Origin: Cellvibrionaceae bacterium
Lineage (GTDB): Bacteria > Pseudomonadota > Gammaproteobacteria > Pseudomonadales > Cellvibrionaceae
DNA length: 34,319 bases
Assembly (NCBI GenBank): GCA_002707785.1
Contig: PANW01000004.1
Coordinates: 3,782 to 38,100 of the forward strand
Direction: 5' to 3'
A program made the position numbers and the translations under genes. Within the stretch, counting starts at the first letter, position 1. Each line of letters starts with the position of its first letter. The notes below the pieces were generated by a model that worked only from the letters and a program-made list of their open reading frames with translations, was not told where the DNA came from and made no database searches. Positions 1 through 6,851 of the stretch are shown piece after piece.

Positions 1-975
1 CTGGCCCCCGATGATATCTGGGCCAACTGTTGTTATGTGCTGTCATCGAAACTGGCCGACCCACAATTCTCGGGGCAAACCAAAGAGCGTTTGTCATCCC
101 GCGAAGCGGCGGCGTTTGTTTCCGGCGTGGCCAAAGATGCCTTCAGCTTGTGGTTAAACCAACACACCGAGGACGGCGATAAGCTGGCAGAGTTTTGTAT
201 CAGCAACGCACAAAAACGTGTGCGCTCCAGTAAAAAAGTGGCCCGCAAAAAAATCACCCAAGGCCCTGCGCTTCCGGGTAAGTTGGCGGATTGTTCCTCG
301 GCAGAACCCGAACGCGGTGAACTCTTCTTGGTCGAGGGTGACTCGGCCGGCGGCTCCGCTAAACAAGCACGCAACCGTGAATTCCAAGCTATCCTGCCGT
401 TGCGCGGTAAGATTCTCAACAGCTGGGAAGTGGAAAGCCAAGAGGTGCTCGCTTCACAAGAAATTCACGACATCTCGGTCGCCTTGGGTATCGATCCCGG
501 CAGCGACAATCTCGAAAATCTGCGCTATCACAAAGTTTGCATTCTCGCCGATGCGGATTCCGATGGTCTCCACATTGCCACGCTGATCTGCGCGCTGTTT
601 GTCAGACACTTCAGAGCGATGGTCGCCGCGGGCCACGTGTTTGTCGCGATGCCACCCCTGTACCGAATCGATCTGGGTAAAGAGGTTTACTACGCACTGG
701 ACGATGCCGAAAAAGAAGGCGTGATTGATCGCCTGAAAGCTGAAAAGAAAAAAGGCAAAATTGGCGTACAGCGCTTTAAAGGCTTGGGTGAAATGAACCC
801 ACTGCAATTGCGCGAAACCACCATGGATCCAGACACCCGCCGACTGGTACAGTTGAGTATCGAGCCGGGCGATGACACCAATCAAATGCTCGATATGTTG
901 CTGGGCAAAAAGCGCGCAAGCGATCGAAAAGTTTGGTTGGAAGAAAAAGGCAACCTGGCTGACGTTGGCGTTTAA
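1..975 (+). CDS. parE: DNA topoisomerase IV subunit B (ParE), 3' part
   Basis: This is the C-terminal part of the ATPase subunit of topoisomerase IV, which with ParC unlinks replicated chromosomes. The frame is open from base 1, so the N-terminal GHKL ATPase region lies outside the window. The TOPRIM domain is plain: LVEGDSAGG, then PLRGKILN, then the metal site in ILADADSDGLHI, and further on FKGLGEMNP. The protein ends in NLADVGV with TAA at 973-975. These motifs are shared with GyrB. The short TOPRIM-to-end region, without the GyrB insert seen in gammaproteobacteria, and the ending favour ParE. The gene is intact at its 3' end, so the transposon has not damaged it. Its GC-rich codon use contrasts with the AT-richer cargo that follows. 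Confidence 0.95.
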   Translation: MAPDDIWANCCYVLSSKLADPQFSGQTKERLSSREAAAFVSGVAKDAFSLWLNQHTEDGDKLAEFCISNAQKRVRSSKKVARKKITQGPALPGKLADCSSAEPERGELFLVEGDSAGGSAKQARNREFQAILPLRGKILNSWEVESQEVLASQEIHDISVALGIDPGSDNLENLRYHKVCILADADSDGLHIATLICALFVRHFRAMVAAGHVFVAMPPLYRIDLGKEVYYALDDAEKEGVIDRLKAEKKKGKIGVQRFKGLGEMNPLQLRETTMDPDTRRLVQLSIEPGDDTNQMLDMLLGKKRASDRKVWLEEKGNLADVGV

Positions 976-1006
976 CCATACGGTATTGAGGCGAACGGGA
1001 TGCTCG

Positions 1007-1011
1007 CTAGA
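1007..1011. repeat. Target-site duplication CTAGA, parE side
   Basis: CTAGA stands directly before the terminal TGT of the transposon and recurs directly after its terminal ACA at 33690-33694. A 5-bp duplication is the hallmark of Tn7-type transposition. Confidence 0.93.
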
Positions 1012-1080
1012 TGTAAATTCGCGTATAATGTTGAACAATTCGACAATTAGTTGAACAGATTCGCGAATAAGGTTGAACAA
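1012..1080 (+). repeat. parE-proximal transposon end: three tandem TnsB-type sites
   Basis: Three near-contiguous copies of one motif lie at 1017-1038 (ATTCGCGTATAATGTTGAAC plus AA), 1038-1057 (ATTCGACAATTAGTTGAACA) and 1059-1080 (ATTCGCGAATAAGGTTGAAC plus AA). The opposite end carries the same motif inverted. In Tn7 such repeats bind TnsB, and the closely packed array is the right end, next to the target gene. The packing here, next to parE, matches that polarity. Confidence 0.88.
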
Positions 1081-1086
1081 AAAGGG

Positions 1087-1123
1087 CTGAAAACCACTCG
1101 GGTAGGGGTTTTCAGTCTTTTTT
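1087..1123. terminator. Bidirectional intrinsic terminator just inside the transposon end
   Basis: A perfect 9-bp stem, CTGAAAACC (1087-1095) with GGTTTTCAG (1107-1115), is followed on the + strand by TCTTTTTT. On the minus strand the same stem is followed by CCCTTTTT. It can stop parE read-through into the element and end the immunity-gene transcript, whose stop codon is at 1145. Confidence 0.85.
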
Positions 1124-1144
1124 GTCAATAGAAAGTTGCTGGAG

Positions 1145-1657
1145 CTACAACTTGCCAGCCTGGATTTCATTGGCGACACGCTGGAAAATGCCCATTAGGC
1201 CATCTTCGAACAGCATCTTGTCTGAAAAAATATCCTCCTTAGGGAACGAGCCACGCTCTTCAATGCGATCCAGGGTGGTCAACGAGTAGCCTGGGCCGCC
1301 TTGACCGTCGGCGTTAGCACAGCGAAATATTTTCAACCGCTCCCCGTCAATCTCAGTCGTAGTGCCAAAAGTTCCCTTAGGTAGTCCACCTTCCGCCTCG
1401 GATTTAAAAAATTTATTCTTGAGGGTATCGCAAAACCACACTAATCCCTGTTTGGGGAATTCAATTTGCCCCGAAATCCAGCGCTGTACTTTGGTTTTTG
1501 GGTTAAGGTGGTATCGAGTGGCCGCAAGAATTAAATGAGAGCCATCAATTAACAAGTACCGTGTGTAATCGCTGTCAACCTCTTTAAACTTGGCAACTGT
1601 TCTCAAATCATTGGCTACATTGGTGGGATCTATTTCTTCAAATTGTTTCATTTTCAT
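1145..1657 (-). CDS. Putative immunity protein for the adjacent PAAR effector
   Basis: A 170-aa soluble protein with no signal peptide or membrane segment and no fold I recognise. The inference comes from position: its ATG lies two bases beyond the stop of the PAAR-domain effector gene, in the same direction, which is the usual place for the cognate immunity gene of a type VI secretion effector. Two starts are possible. The ATG at 1657 abuts an AGGA, while the second ATG at 1651 (third residue) has that AGGA at a normal spacing, so 1651 may be the true start. The transcript would end at the hairpin at 1087-1123. It could also be an effector accessory protein; direct evidence for immunity is lacking. 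Confidence 0.6.
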   Translation of the reverse strand: MKMKQFEEIDPTNVANDLRTVAKFKEVDSDYTRYLLIDGSHLILAATRYHLNPKTKVQRWISGQIEFPKQGLVWFCDTLKNKFFKSEAEGGLPKGTFGTTTEIDGERLKIFRCANADGQGGPGYSLTTLDRIEERGSFPKEDIFSDKMLFEDGLMGIFQRVANEIQAGKL

Positions 1658-1659
1658 TC

Positions 1660-2901
1660 CTAGCTCAAAGGGATGCGCTTTAAGATATGGTCATCTTGTT
1701 CTAGCTTGCCCAGGGTTTTGGGATTTTTGTCGTGAGTAAACACTTCTGCCACGCCATACTCGCGGTTGAGATCGATGTCGCCAAAAGGTGTAGCCCTACT
1801 ACTGGAGGCAAGATCCTTGGTAAGCCCATTGCCCAAAAAATGTTTATTGGCGCCAAGTTTGTTGTTCATGTCTTGGCGTATTTTCAATATTTCTTTGGTT
1901 GATTCATCCATGTCGGCGGTATAGCTTTCAAAATCTTTGGGGTTCCAAAGATTTAGTTCCTGCTCTTTCGCGTCATTAACCGCGAACTCATAGTATTCGC
2001 TGTATTCTGGGCTCATAACTATGCCAACCAGATGCTCTTTCCCTTTGAATTCGTCTTTTAATGCTTGCCGCGCGAAATTTGATAAATTTTTTGAGGTGGG
2101 GATGAAACTCACCATATCTCCAGTTTCGGCGGCCGCCTCCTGATCAATCAGCAGCATGGTATATTCACTGTCTGGTTTATGATCAATACCAACAGCATCA
2201 CAGATTAATTTTGCATCACTGTCTGCGTGTTCTAATTGGGTAAATGTGGTTGTCCAGTAAGTTTTGACTTCGGCATGGGGATTCCCAATGCTGCCATCGT
2301 CCCCTGCATACTTGGTTTCGACAATACGAACAATGTATTTCTCGTCTAAGCCCTCTTCCACAATGCGTTTTTTATCTGCGGTGGTATAGGGAGACTGTGG
2401 CAGTGGTTTCCCTTCGGCTCGACAGGCTGCAATCTCGTCTTTGGCCTGAGCAATGCGCTCTTCGCACTCTGGTAAAGATTGCGGCTTTTGGGGTAGCTTT
2501 TCTTTCGGTGTCTGTTTGGCGCTGGTACTTTGGGGAGAAGAGTTATTTGCGGGGGAGCTACCGCCCCCTGCTGGAGACGCTGCGGCACCACCACCGCCTG
2601 AGCCGCCACTATCACCAATTAAAACAGTTGGGTAGCCCACGACGATTTTGCCGCCATGCCCACTGGAATCTCCCATTCGAGCAGCAGGTTTACCATTGAT
2701 CAGAACGGTAGAGGAGCCAGAAGAAGCTTTATCTGGAGGGCCAATACAGACCGCCATATCACCGACGCGGGCGGCGGGCATGCCGCCAATAATGACGTTA
2801 GACGAGCCTACGGCAATTGGGCCACCTACATGAGGTACGGGGCCAGGGTTAGTTTTGGGACAGACATGCATGTCTCCCACGCGAGCGGCGGGTTTCCCCA
2901 T
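1660..2901 (-). CDS. PAAR-domain type VI secretion effector with C-terminal toxin-like region
   Basis: The N-terminus carries three PAAR repeats: MGKPAARVGDMHVC, GGMPAARVGDMAVC and NGKPAARMGDSSGHGG, ending near residue 100. PAAR proteins cap the VgrG spike and carry effectors out of the cell. A Gly/Ser/Pro/Ala-rich linker of about 40 residues follows, then about 260 residues ending in DDHILKRIPLS that I do not recognise and take to be the toxin domain. The start is set at 2901 because the PAAR domain begins exactly there and AAGGAA lies 9-14 bases upstream. The frame stays open to 3006 but that extension looks non-coding. No vgrG, hcp or other secretion genes are in the window, so delivery would depend on a host apparatus. 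It is followed by a probable immunity gene. Confidence 0.85.
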   Translation of the reverse strand: MGKPAARVGDMHVCPKTNPGPVPHVGGPIAVGSSNVIIGGMPAARVGDMAVCIGPPDKASSGSSTVLINGKPAARMGDSSGHGGKIVVGYPTVLIGDSGGSGGGGAAASPAGGGSSPANNSSPQSTSAKQTPKEKLPQKPQSLPECEERIAQAKDEIAACRAEGKPLPQSPYTTADKKRIVEEGLDEKYIVRIVETKYAGDDGSIGNPHAEVKTYWTTTFTQLEHADSDAKLICDAVGIDHKPDSEYTMLLIDQEAAAETGDMVSFIPTSKNLSNFARQALKDEFKGKEHLVGIVMSPEYSEYYEFAVNDAKEQELNLWNPKDFESYTADMDESTKEILKIRQDMNNKLGANKHFLGNGLTKDLASSSRATPFGDIDLNREYGVAEVFTHDKNPKTLGKLEQDDHILKRIPLS

Positions 2902-3031
2902 AAAACATTCCTTGTTGATGGTTAGTGTCGATGCGGATTGTACTATAGTGTGAGGGGCAAATCGACGGGGCGGCAAGCTGCTAGATTTGAGGGCACCCCA
3001 CGGCATGGTGATATTTAGGCTGACCCAAAGT

Positions 3032-3059
3032 AAAACAGCCGTATAGAAGTGGCTGTTTT
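3032..3059. terminator. Perfect 9-bp hairpin upstream of the PAAR gene
   Basis: AAAACAGCC (3032-3040) pairs with GGCTGTTTT (3051-3059) across a 10-base loop. The T-rich arms on both strands suit a terminator shielding the PAAR gene from upstream minus-strand transcripts. The T-tracts are short, so strength is uncertain. Confidence 0.5.
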
Positions 3060-3400
3060 GGTTCTGACTCGCTGGCGGTAGGCTGCATAGTTTGGCGTTC
3101 GAATGTTCACTGAACAGCCCAATCTCTCCCGTAGATCTGTCCTAGTCAAATTGCGCAGTTCTAGCTGAAATTCGCGCCAGTGGCTTCAGGTCATTATCGG
3201 AATATATTCGATATTCACCTTTTCGGGAAAATAGCTTATGTTTGTGGAATGCCTCCAAGACAGGTGACTTGGATATAGGGTGCGGTGTTACATCATAGTC
3301 AGAAGGTAGTACTTTTGGTAGGAGGCAGAGTTGATGTTGAGAGTTACCAATGCTTGCAGCCTCCCTTGCCTCCCCCCTTTAGTAACGGAAAGACAGTCTT
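3060..3400. other. Non-coding stretch between PAAR effector and exonuclease gene
   Basis: No open frame of convincing length and no recognisable RNA gene. In-frame TAG and TAA just before 3401 exclude an upstream extension of the exonuclease gene. Promoters for both neighbours probably lie in or near this interval, but I see no strong consensus boxes. Confidence 0.4.
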
Positions 3401-3883
3401 GTGTGGATTATTGATTTCGAGAGTTCTGGATTAAGCCGAGAGAGTTATCCCATTGAAGTGGGGTTAACTAATGGAATTGTTGAATACCAAGCCTATATTC
3501 GTCCACTAGAACATTGGTGCTTTTGGAGTGAGCAAGCGGAACAAATTCATGGCATTCCGAGAGCAAAATTACTTAATGAAGGGGAGCCATCTTCTGTTGT
3601 GGCTACCCAACTCAATAATTTGCTGAGTGGCGAGGTGGTCTATTGTGATTCGATCCAATGGGATGGCTTTTGGAATAATGTCCTTTTTTCAGATAACGGC
3701 ATCCATTGCAACTTTCAGATCAGGGATATTGTTGAGTATATAGATTCGTCAAACATCAATACTGAAGATTTTCTTGGAAGAAGAGATTCGCTAATAAAAT
3801 CGGGGAAATATGTAGTACATAGTGCTCTTGATGATGCACGAATACTGCAAAGAGCGGCTACCTTCAGTTGTAAAGACGTATGA
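3401..3883 (+). CDS. DnaQ-like (DEDD-fold) 3'-5' exonuclease
   Basis: A 160-aa stand-alone exonuclease domain. ExoI is the DFE of WIIDFESSGL (D5, E7), and the later HSALDDARIL (H140, D145) fits the ExoIII HxAxxD pattern, with an Asp-containing ExoII region (YCDSIQWDGF) between. These residues bind two metal ions in DnaQ, RNase T and oligoribonuclease relatives, so 3'-5' cleavage of DNA or RNA is expected. The GTG at 3401 is the start because stop codons lie in frame just upstream and CGGAAAG is well placed as ribosome binding site. It stands alone between the PAAR module and a minus-strand pair. Its role in the cargo is unknown; a nuclease in defence or in nucleic-acid turnover are both possible. 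Confidence 0.75.
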   Translation: MWIIDFESSGLSRESYPIEVGLTNGIVEYQAYIRPLEHWCFWSEQAEQIHGIPRAKLLNEGEPSSVVATQLNNLLSGEVVYCDSIQWDGFWNNVLFSDNGIHCNFQIRDIVEYIDSSNINTEDFLGRRDSLIKSGKYVVHSALDDARILQRAATFSCKDV

Positions 3884-3991
3884 TTTTTACAGTATTGGCT
3901 ACATTACAATCCGCCATTCCTACGGGAAGAGTCTTATGTCTAACCAGTAGGAATGACATTTGATTGGAAGAGGAGCCTACTTACAACTTAG

Positions 3992-4180
3992 TTAGTCTTG
4001 CTCATAAATGTACCAGTAGTGATCCGCTACAAAGTCATCGAAGTCGTAACCATCTTCTGGATTCATTGCTCGTGAATATTCATCGAGTTCGTCCTGGCTC
4101 ATGTCATCAGTGTAGTAATCCTCATACATTTCCAGAAAACTCTCCGTAGCCATCGATTGCCGGACAGTACTCAAGCTCAT
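3992..4180 (-). CDS. Small highly acidic protein, unknown
   Basis: About 62 residues, strikingly rich in Asp, Glu and Tyr, for example FLEMYEDYYTDDMSQDELDEY and then DGYDFDDFVADHYWYIY. It overlaps the 3' end of the basic gene at 4122-4637 in another frame, which suggests translational coupling. The start is uncertain: GTG at 4192, ATG at 4180 or ATG at 4153 are all possible, and none has a strong ribosome binding site. The coherent low-complexity composition argues that it is real. Acidic proteins of this size can be antitoxins or DNA mimics, but nothing here proves such a role. Confidence 0.5.
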   Translation of the reverse strand: MSLSTVRQSMATESFLEMYEDYYTDDMSQDELDEYSRAMNPEDGYDFDDFVADHYWYIYEQD

Positions 4181-4637
4181 AAAAGTCTGCACCAGGGTGC
4201 TTATGGTCTACGAAAGGCTTGTTATCAACCCAATATTGCCAGTGGTGATTGGCACCAGTTGCACCGAGCTTTTGCTTGACCAGTTGTAAGCCCCCAGACG
4301 CGTTAGGTCCAGTACGTTCAGGTTTGATTGTCTTGCTTATATCGAGGATTGTATAGTTATGGTATTGGCTGACGGATGATATGAGTCGCCGAGATAATGC
4401 TGCTTCTTTCGATACAATCCTGAAGTCTTCGTTATCAAGGTTGAGCTTGTGAAGCTGATAGTTTGAAACCATAAATGTCACAAAGCTTCGAGTGCTTTTC
4501 GATTTACGGTGAAGTTCCTTTTGCTTGCTTCGGTTCCCCTGGGATTGGTCATACTGGCGGTTTGTGCCGTTGCTGCCCTTGTTGGAATTTCTCTGATTGG
4601 CAGAATTGTCGGCAGGATGGATAGGCTTCCTTTTCAT
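4122..4637 (-). CDS. Basic protein of unknown function
   Basis: A 171-aa protein whose first 55 residues are very hydrophilic and rich in Lys, Arg, Asn, Gln and Ser, probably disordered and nucleic-acid binding. A more ordered part follows, with GGLQLVKQKLGATGANHHW and WVDNKPFVDHKH. I do not recognise the family. The ATG at 4637 is chosen because AAGGTG stands 6 bases before it; a GTG at 4646 lies within that ribosome binding site. The last 30-60 bases overlap the start region of the acidic protein at 3992-4180. The basic-then-acidic arrangement resembles a toxin/antidote or protein/inhibitor pair, which is inference only. Confidence 0.55.
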   Translation of the reverse strand: MKRKPIHPADNSANQRNSNKGSNGTNRQYDQSQGNRSKQKELHRKSKSTRSFVTFMVSNYQLHKLNLDNEDFRIVSKEAALSRRLISSVSQYHNYTILDISKTIKPERTGPNASGGLQLVKQKLGATGANHHWQYWVDNKPFVDHKHPGADFYELEYCPAIDGYGEFSGNV

Positions 4638-4742
4638 GCTGAGCACCTTTTTTAAATCGCACGCAGCCGACTAACACGCATTATAGGGTTAGCACAAAAG
4701 ACCTTTGTGATATGACAAGATTAACATCTTGAAATGCTTCAT

Positions 4743-4761
4743 TAGCTGTTTTAAACAGCTA
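4743..4761. promoter_or_regulatory. Perfect 19-base palindrome, candidate operator
   Basis: TAGCTGTTT and AAACAGCTA flank a single central T. It lies in the otherwise empty 4638-4937 gap, about 105 bases upstream of the minus-strand gene at 4122-4637 and downstream of the DUF2384 gene. It could be an operator for the former or a weak terminator for the latter. No flanking T-tract favours a terminator. Nothing else is visible in this gap. Confidence 0.4.
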
Positions 4762-4937
4762 TCAATTTGCCCGAGGTCGGCTTGGCTGGCGGCATTCAAC
4801 TACTACTAGAGGCTAATATAGGGATGATTTTTTCAATTTCAAGTCTGAGTATATTGCGGATCTAAGGGAGTGACTGAGTACTGGCAATAAAGATTGTCTT
4901 ACAGGTAAAAATTCATGTTTGTACGTTACAAGGAGAG

Positions 4938-5387
4938 CTAAGACATCTCACCATACGACATTCTGGTTATCAGGAGCTTGGTTACATTGCGGCCAACCGA
5001 TGTAGCCAAGAGTTTTGCCGGAATAGCTCCGTCAATGGCTGGGCATTCTTCCAAAAGCCACTCTTCTGCGGCGTCTTTATCATTATCGAAAAAGTTCATA
5101 ATCAAGGGCCATAATTGAATTAGCGCATAGAGCCTATCAGCATCAATTATAGGTAGCTTGCGGCCATATAGTCTCTTCAATCTCGAGGGAGAGCTATCAA
5201 GAACTGCTGCTAGTATTGAGCGTGGTATGCTCTCTTCCAGTGTTTTCAGGCAATCTCCGTTTAGGCCCTCTTGTATTATTTTGTTGAGCGTTATGGCCGT
5301 CACGGCTTTATGTAACCCCTCTTCTCTTACATTGAGAGAAATAAGTTGATTTTGAAGAAGTCTCTCTATTTCGGATAAGTTGGTCAT
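4938..5387 (-). CDS. MbcA/ParS/Xre-type antitoxin-like protein (DUF2384 fold)
   Basis: A 149-aa protein. Its C-terminal half follows the DUF2384 plan: a helix LYALIQLWPLIMNFF, a segment DAAEEWLLEECPAIDG, then IPAKLLATSVGRNVTKLL and a closing MSYG. In known pairs this domain caps a RES-domain toxin and the protein represses its own operon. Here no RES toxin gene follows; the next gene downstream is 300 bases away and unrelated. Instead the start codon overlaps the stop of the Tus-like gene by ATGA, making it the last gene of a four-gene operon. It may therefore act as a DNA-binding or partner protein for the operon rather than as a classical antitoxin. Family assignment is by eye. Confidence 0.65.
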   Translation of the reverse strand: MTNLSEIERLLQNQLISLNVREEGLHKAVTAITLNKIIQEGLNGDCLKTLEESIPRSILAAVLDSSPSRLKRLYGRKLPIIDADRLYALIQLWPLIMNFFDNDKDAAEEWLLEECPAIDGAIPAKLLATSVGRNVTKLLITRMSYGEMS

Positions 5388-6298
5388 GCTCGATATCGAT
5401 AAAGGCTGATCTCTTTTATAAAGGGATCTGTATGAATAGATCTTTCTCTTTGTAGGCGAGGAGATTTTGTTTGCCGTTGAGATGGAGGCTTTCGCCAGAG
5501 AACGCGAGGCAATTCAGTCTGGGGGGAAATTACTACGCCAGATATCGAGGTGGAAGTCCGTTTTCTCAAATTGTTCACAGTGAAGGCATAGTTGGCTCGG
5601 AGCTGCTCTTTTATTGGTTTGATTTTTACGAAATGTTCATCAGAGCAATCATCAATGGTTCTGTAGATTGATTCCCTATTGGGTTCTGGTTGTTTTAGTG
5701 CTAACTCGAGGGCTTCTGCTTTAGTTATTTTATGCATGCTGGTGTGCTTGCTTGCCCATGTCCAACTTAGTGAATCCACATTTCTTGGCATCACCCTTAT
5801 TTTTGATCGGCATGCTAATAAATCTATTTGCTTGCAGAGGATATCTGCCTCGAGTTTCGAGGGTGTCGGGATATCACCTATATTATCTGAGATTCCTTTC
5901 CTGATAGTTTTTGATATAAATCTCCCATTGTTTACTTTAAGGGATACAGAGTGAACTCTTTGGGCTTTAGAGCAGAGGAAAATGAATCTTGATTTTGCGT
6001 CGTTAAAGTCATGAATTTTATTCGTCAGTGTGTCTGAGGCGCACAATATGCCAGCTTGGAGAGGGCTTTCATTCTTTAATGGCCGGAATATTCTTGTGAG
6101 GCTTTCAATAGCGGCAAGTCTAGCTTGATTTGATTTGTAGTCTTCATCTGAGTCGCCATAGGTTGGAGCGAAAACAGGGTATTGATCCATCTCTGATAAT
6201 GCGATTTCTCGAATATTTTCACCGATTTTGAAAGTCTCGTTGAGGGACTTTACGAGATCTTCTATTACCTCCAGGTGAATATGCTTCAAGCTTTTCAT
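5384..6298 (-). CDS. tus: Divergent Tus-family replication-terminator protein
   Basis: A 304-aa protein, against 309 in E. coli Tus, which binds Ter sites and blocks the replicative helicase in one direction. Matching blocks come in the same order: EDLVKSLNETF (13-23) with Tus DLVDRLNTTF; LTRIFRPLKNES then GILC (67-86) with FRHLFIQQQSEN then GVLC; SWTWASKH (178-185) with RFGWANKH; ELPRVLWRK (262-270) with PIARVWYKG; and a C-terminus rich in basic residues. The segment expected to carry Tus His144, which grips the flipped base in the locked complex, reads KGISDNIGDIPTPSKL here with no His visible. The gene overlaps both neighbours by ATGA in an XRE/membrane/Tus/DUF2384 operon. A cargo Tus gene on a transposon is unusual; its Ter sites are unknown. 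Confidence 0.8.
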   Translation of the reverse strand: MKSLKHIHLEVIEDLVKSLNETFKIGENIREIALSEMDQYPVFAPTYGDSDEDYKSNQARLAAIESLTRIFRPLKNESPLQAGILCASDTLTNKIHDFNDAKSRFIFLCSKAQRVHSVSLKVNNGRFISKTIRKGISDNIGDIPTPSKLEADILCKQIDLLACRSKIRVMPRNVDSLSWTWASKHTSMHKITKAEALELALKQPEPNRESIYRTIDDCSDEHFVKIKPIKEQLRANYAFTVNNLRKRTSTSISGVVISPQTELPRVLWRKPPSQRQTKSPRLQRERSIHTDPFIKEISLYRYRA

Positions 6299-6849
6299 GC
6301 TAATGTGCTTTGATTGTTTATTTTATTTCGGTTGCATAGATAGCTATTAGACGGCAATAAAAACCGGTAGTAAAAATGAAATAAAGGAATCCCGTTAATC
6401 GCCGCGAGAATCCCCAAGATGGATAACTTGGAAAGCGTGGTTATAGATGAAAATAGGACTGCTGCTACTACGTTTGCAAGAATAACCAACGTGCAGACAA
6501 TGGCGATGCTTGACAAAACGAAAAGTAAAGACTCTACAAGAAAGTAGGCCTTGATCTTGCCATTACTTCTTATATATCTTCCGGTAAAAAGATTGTGAGC
6601 GTGATGATCATGGCTGAGCACCATAAACAATTTATTAAGAGTTTTCCTTTGTTCTAGTGTAAGAGTGAAACCATATCGAATAGCTTCCTCAGAGCGCTGG
6701 TAATCGTTGAATGCGGACTTGGCTAAGAAGTCGTTGTAGTTATCTTCTTTTGTGATGTTATTGAGTCGCTTTTCAGACTCCACAAGCTTAAATATCTGGA
6801 AAAGATTTCCGAATAATAGAACTGATCGGCAATAATCAAAGAGGCTCAT
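6295..6849 (-). CDS. Two-helix membrane protein of the Tus operon
   Basis: A 184-aa protein with a hydrophilic N-terminal region of about 100 residues (including SHDHHAHN near residue 80) and two hydrophobic segments, about 105-135 and 141-165. No signal peptide is evident, so the N-terminal part is probably cytoplasmic with a C-terminal membrane hairpin, a layout reminiscent of SLATT-type membrane effectors in defence loci. I do not recognise the family. It starts 3 bases after the XRE gene's stop and overlaps the Tus-like gene by ATGA, so the four proteins are probably made together. Its presence suggests a membrane-acting or membrane-anchored partner for the cytoplasmic DNA-binding proteins. 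Confidence 0.7.
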   Translation of the reverse strand: MSLFDYCRSVLLFGNLFQIFKLVESEKRLNNITKEDNYNDFLAKSAFNDYQRSEEAIRYGFTLTLEQRKTLNKLFMVLSHDHHAHNLFTGRYIRSNGKIKAYFLVESLLFVLSSIAIVCTLVILANVVAAVLFSSITTLSKLSILGILAAINGIPLFHFYYRFLLPSNSYLCNRNKINNQSTLA

Positions 6850-6851
6850 AA

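Noticed and set aside
454..1179. Long antisense frame across the parE 3' end and the transposon end
   Set aside because: It is a shadow of the GC-rich parE frame with no protein-like features, and parE is unmistakable on the other strand.
2902..3006. 35-codon N-terminal extension of the PAAR protein
   Set aside because: The PAAR domain starts at the ATG at 2901 with a good ribosome binding site; the extension is of untypical composition and has no separate start signal.
3970..3992. CTAAGTTGTAAGTAGG on the minus strand as a Ter-like site
   Set aside because: The base that Tus flips (C of GTAAC) is replaced by G, and the rest is too short to be significant.
4122..5100. The shared CPAIDG peptide in the basic protein and the DUF2384 protein as a sign of duplication
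   Set aside because: Codons differ and the surrounding residues do not align; coincidence is the simpler explanation.
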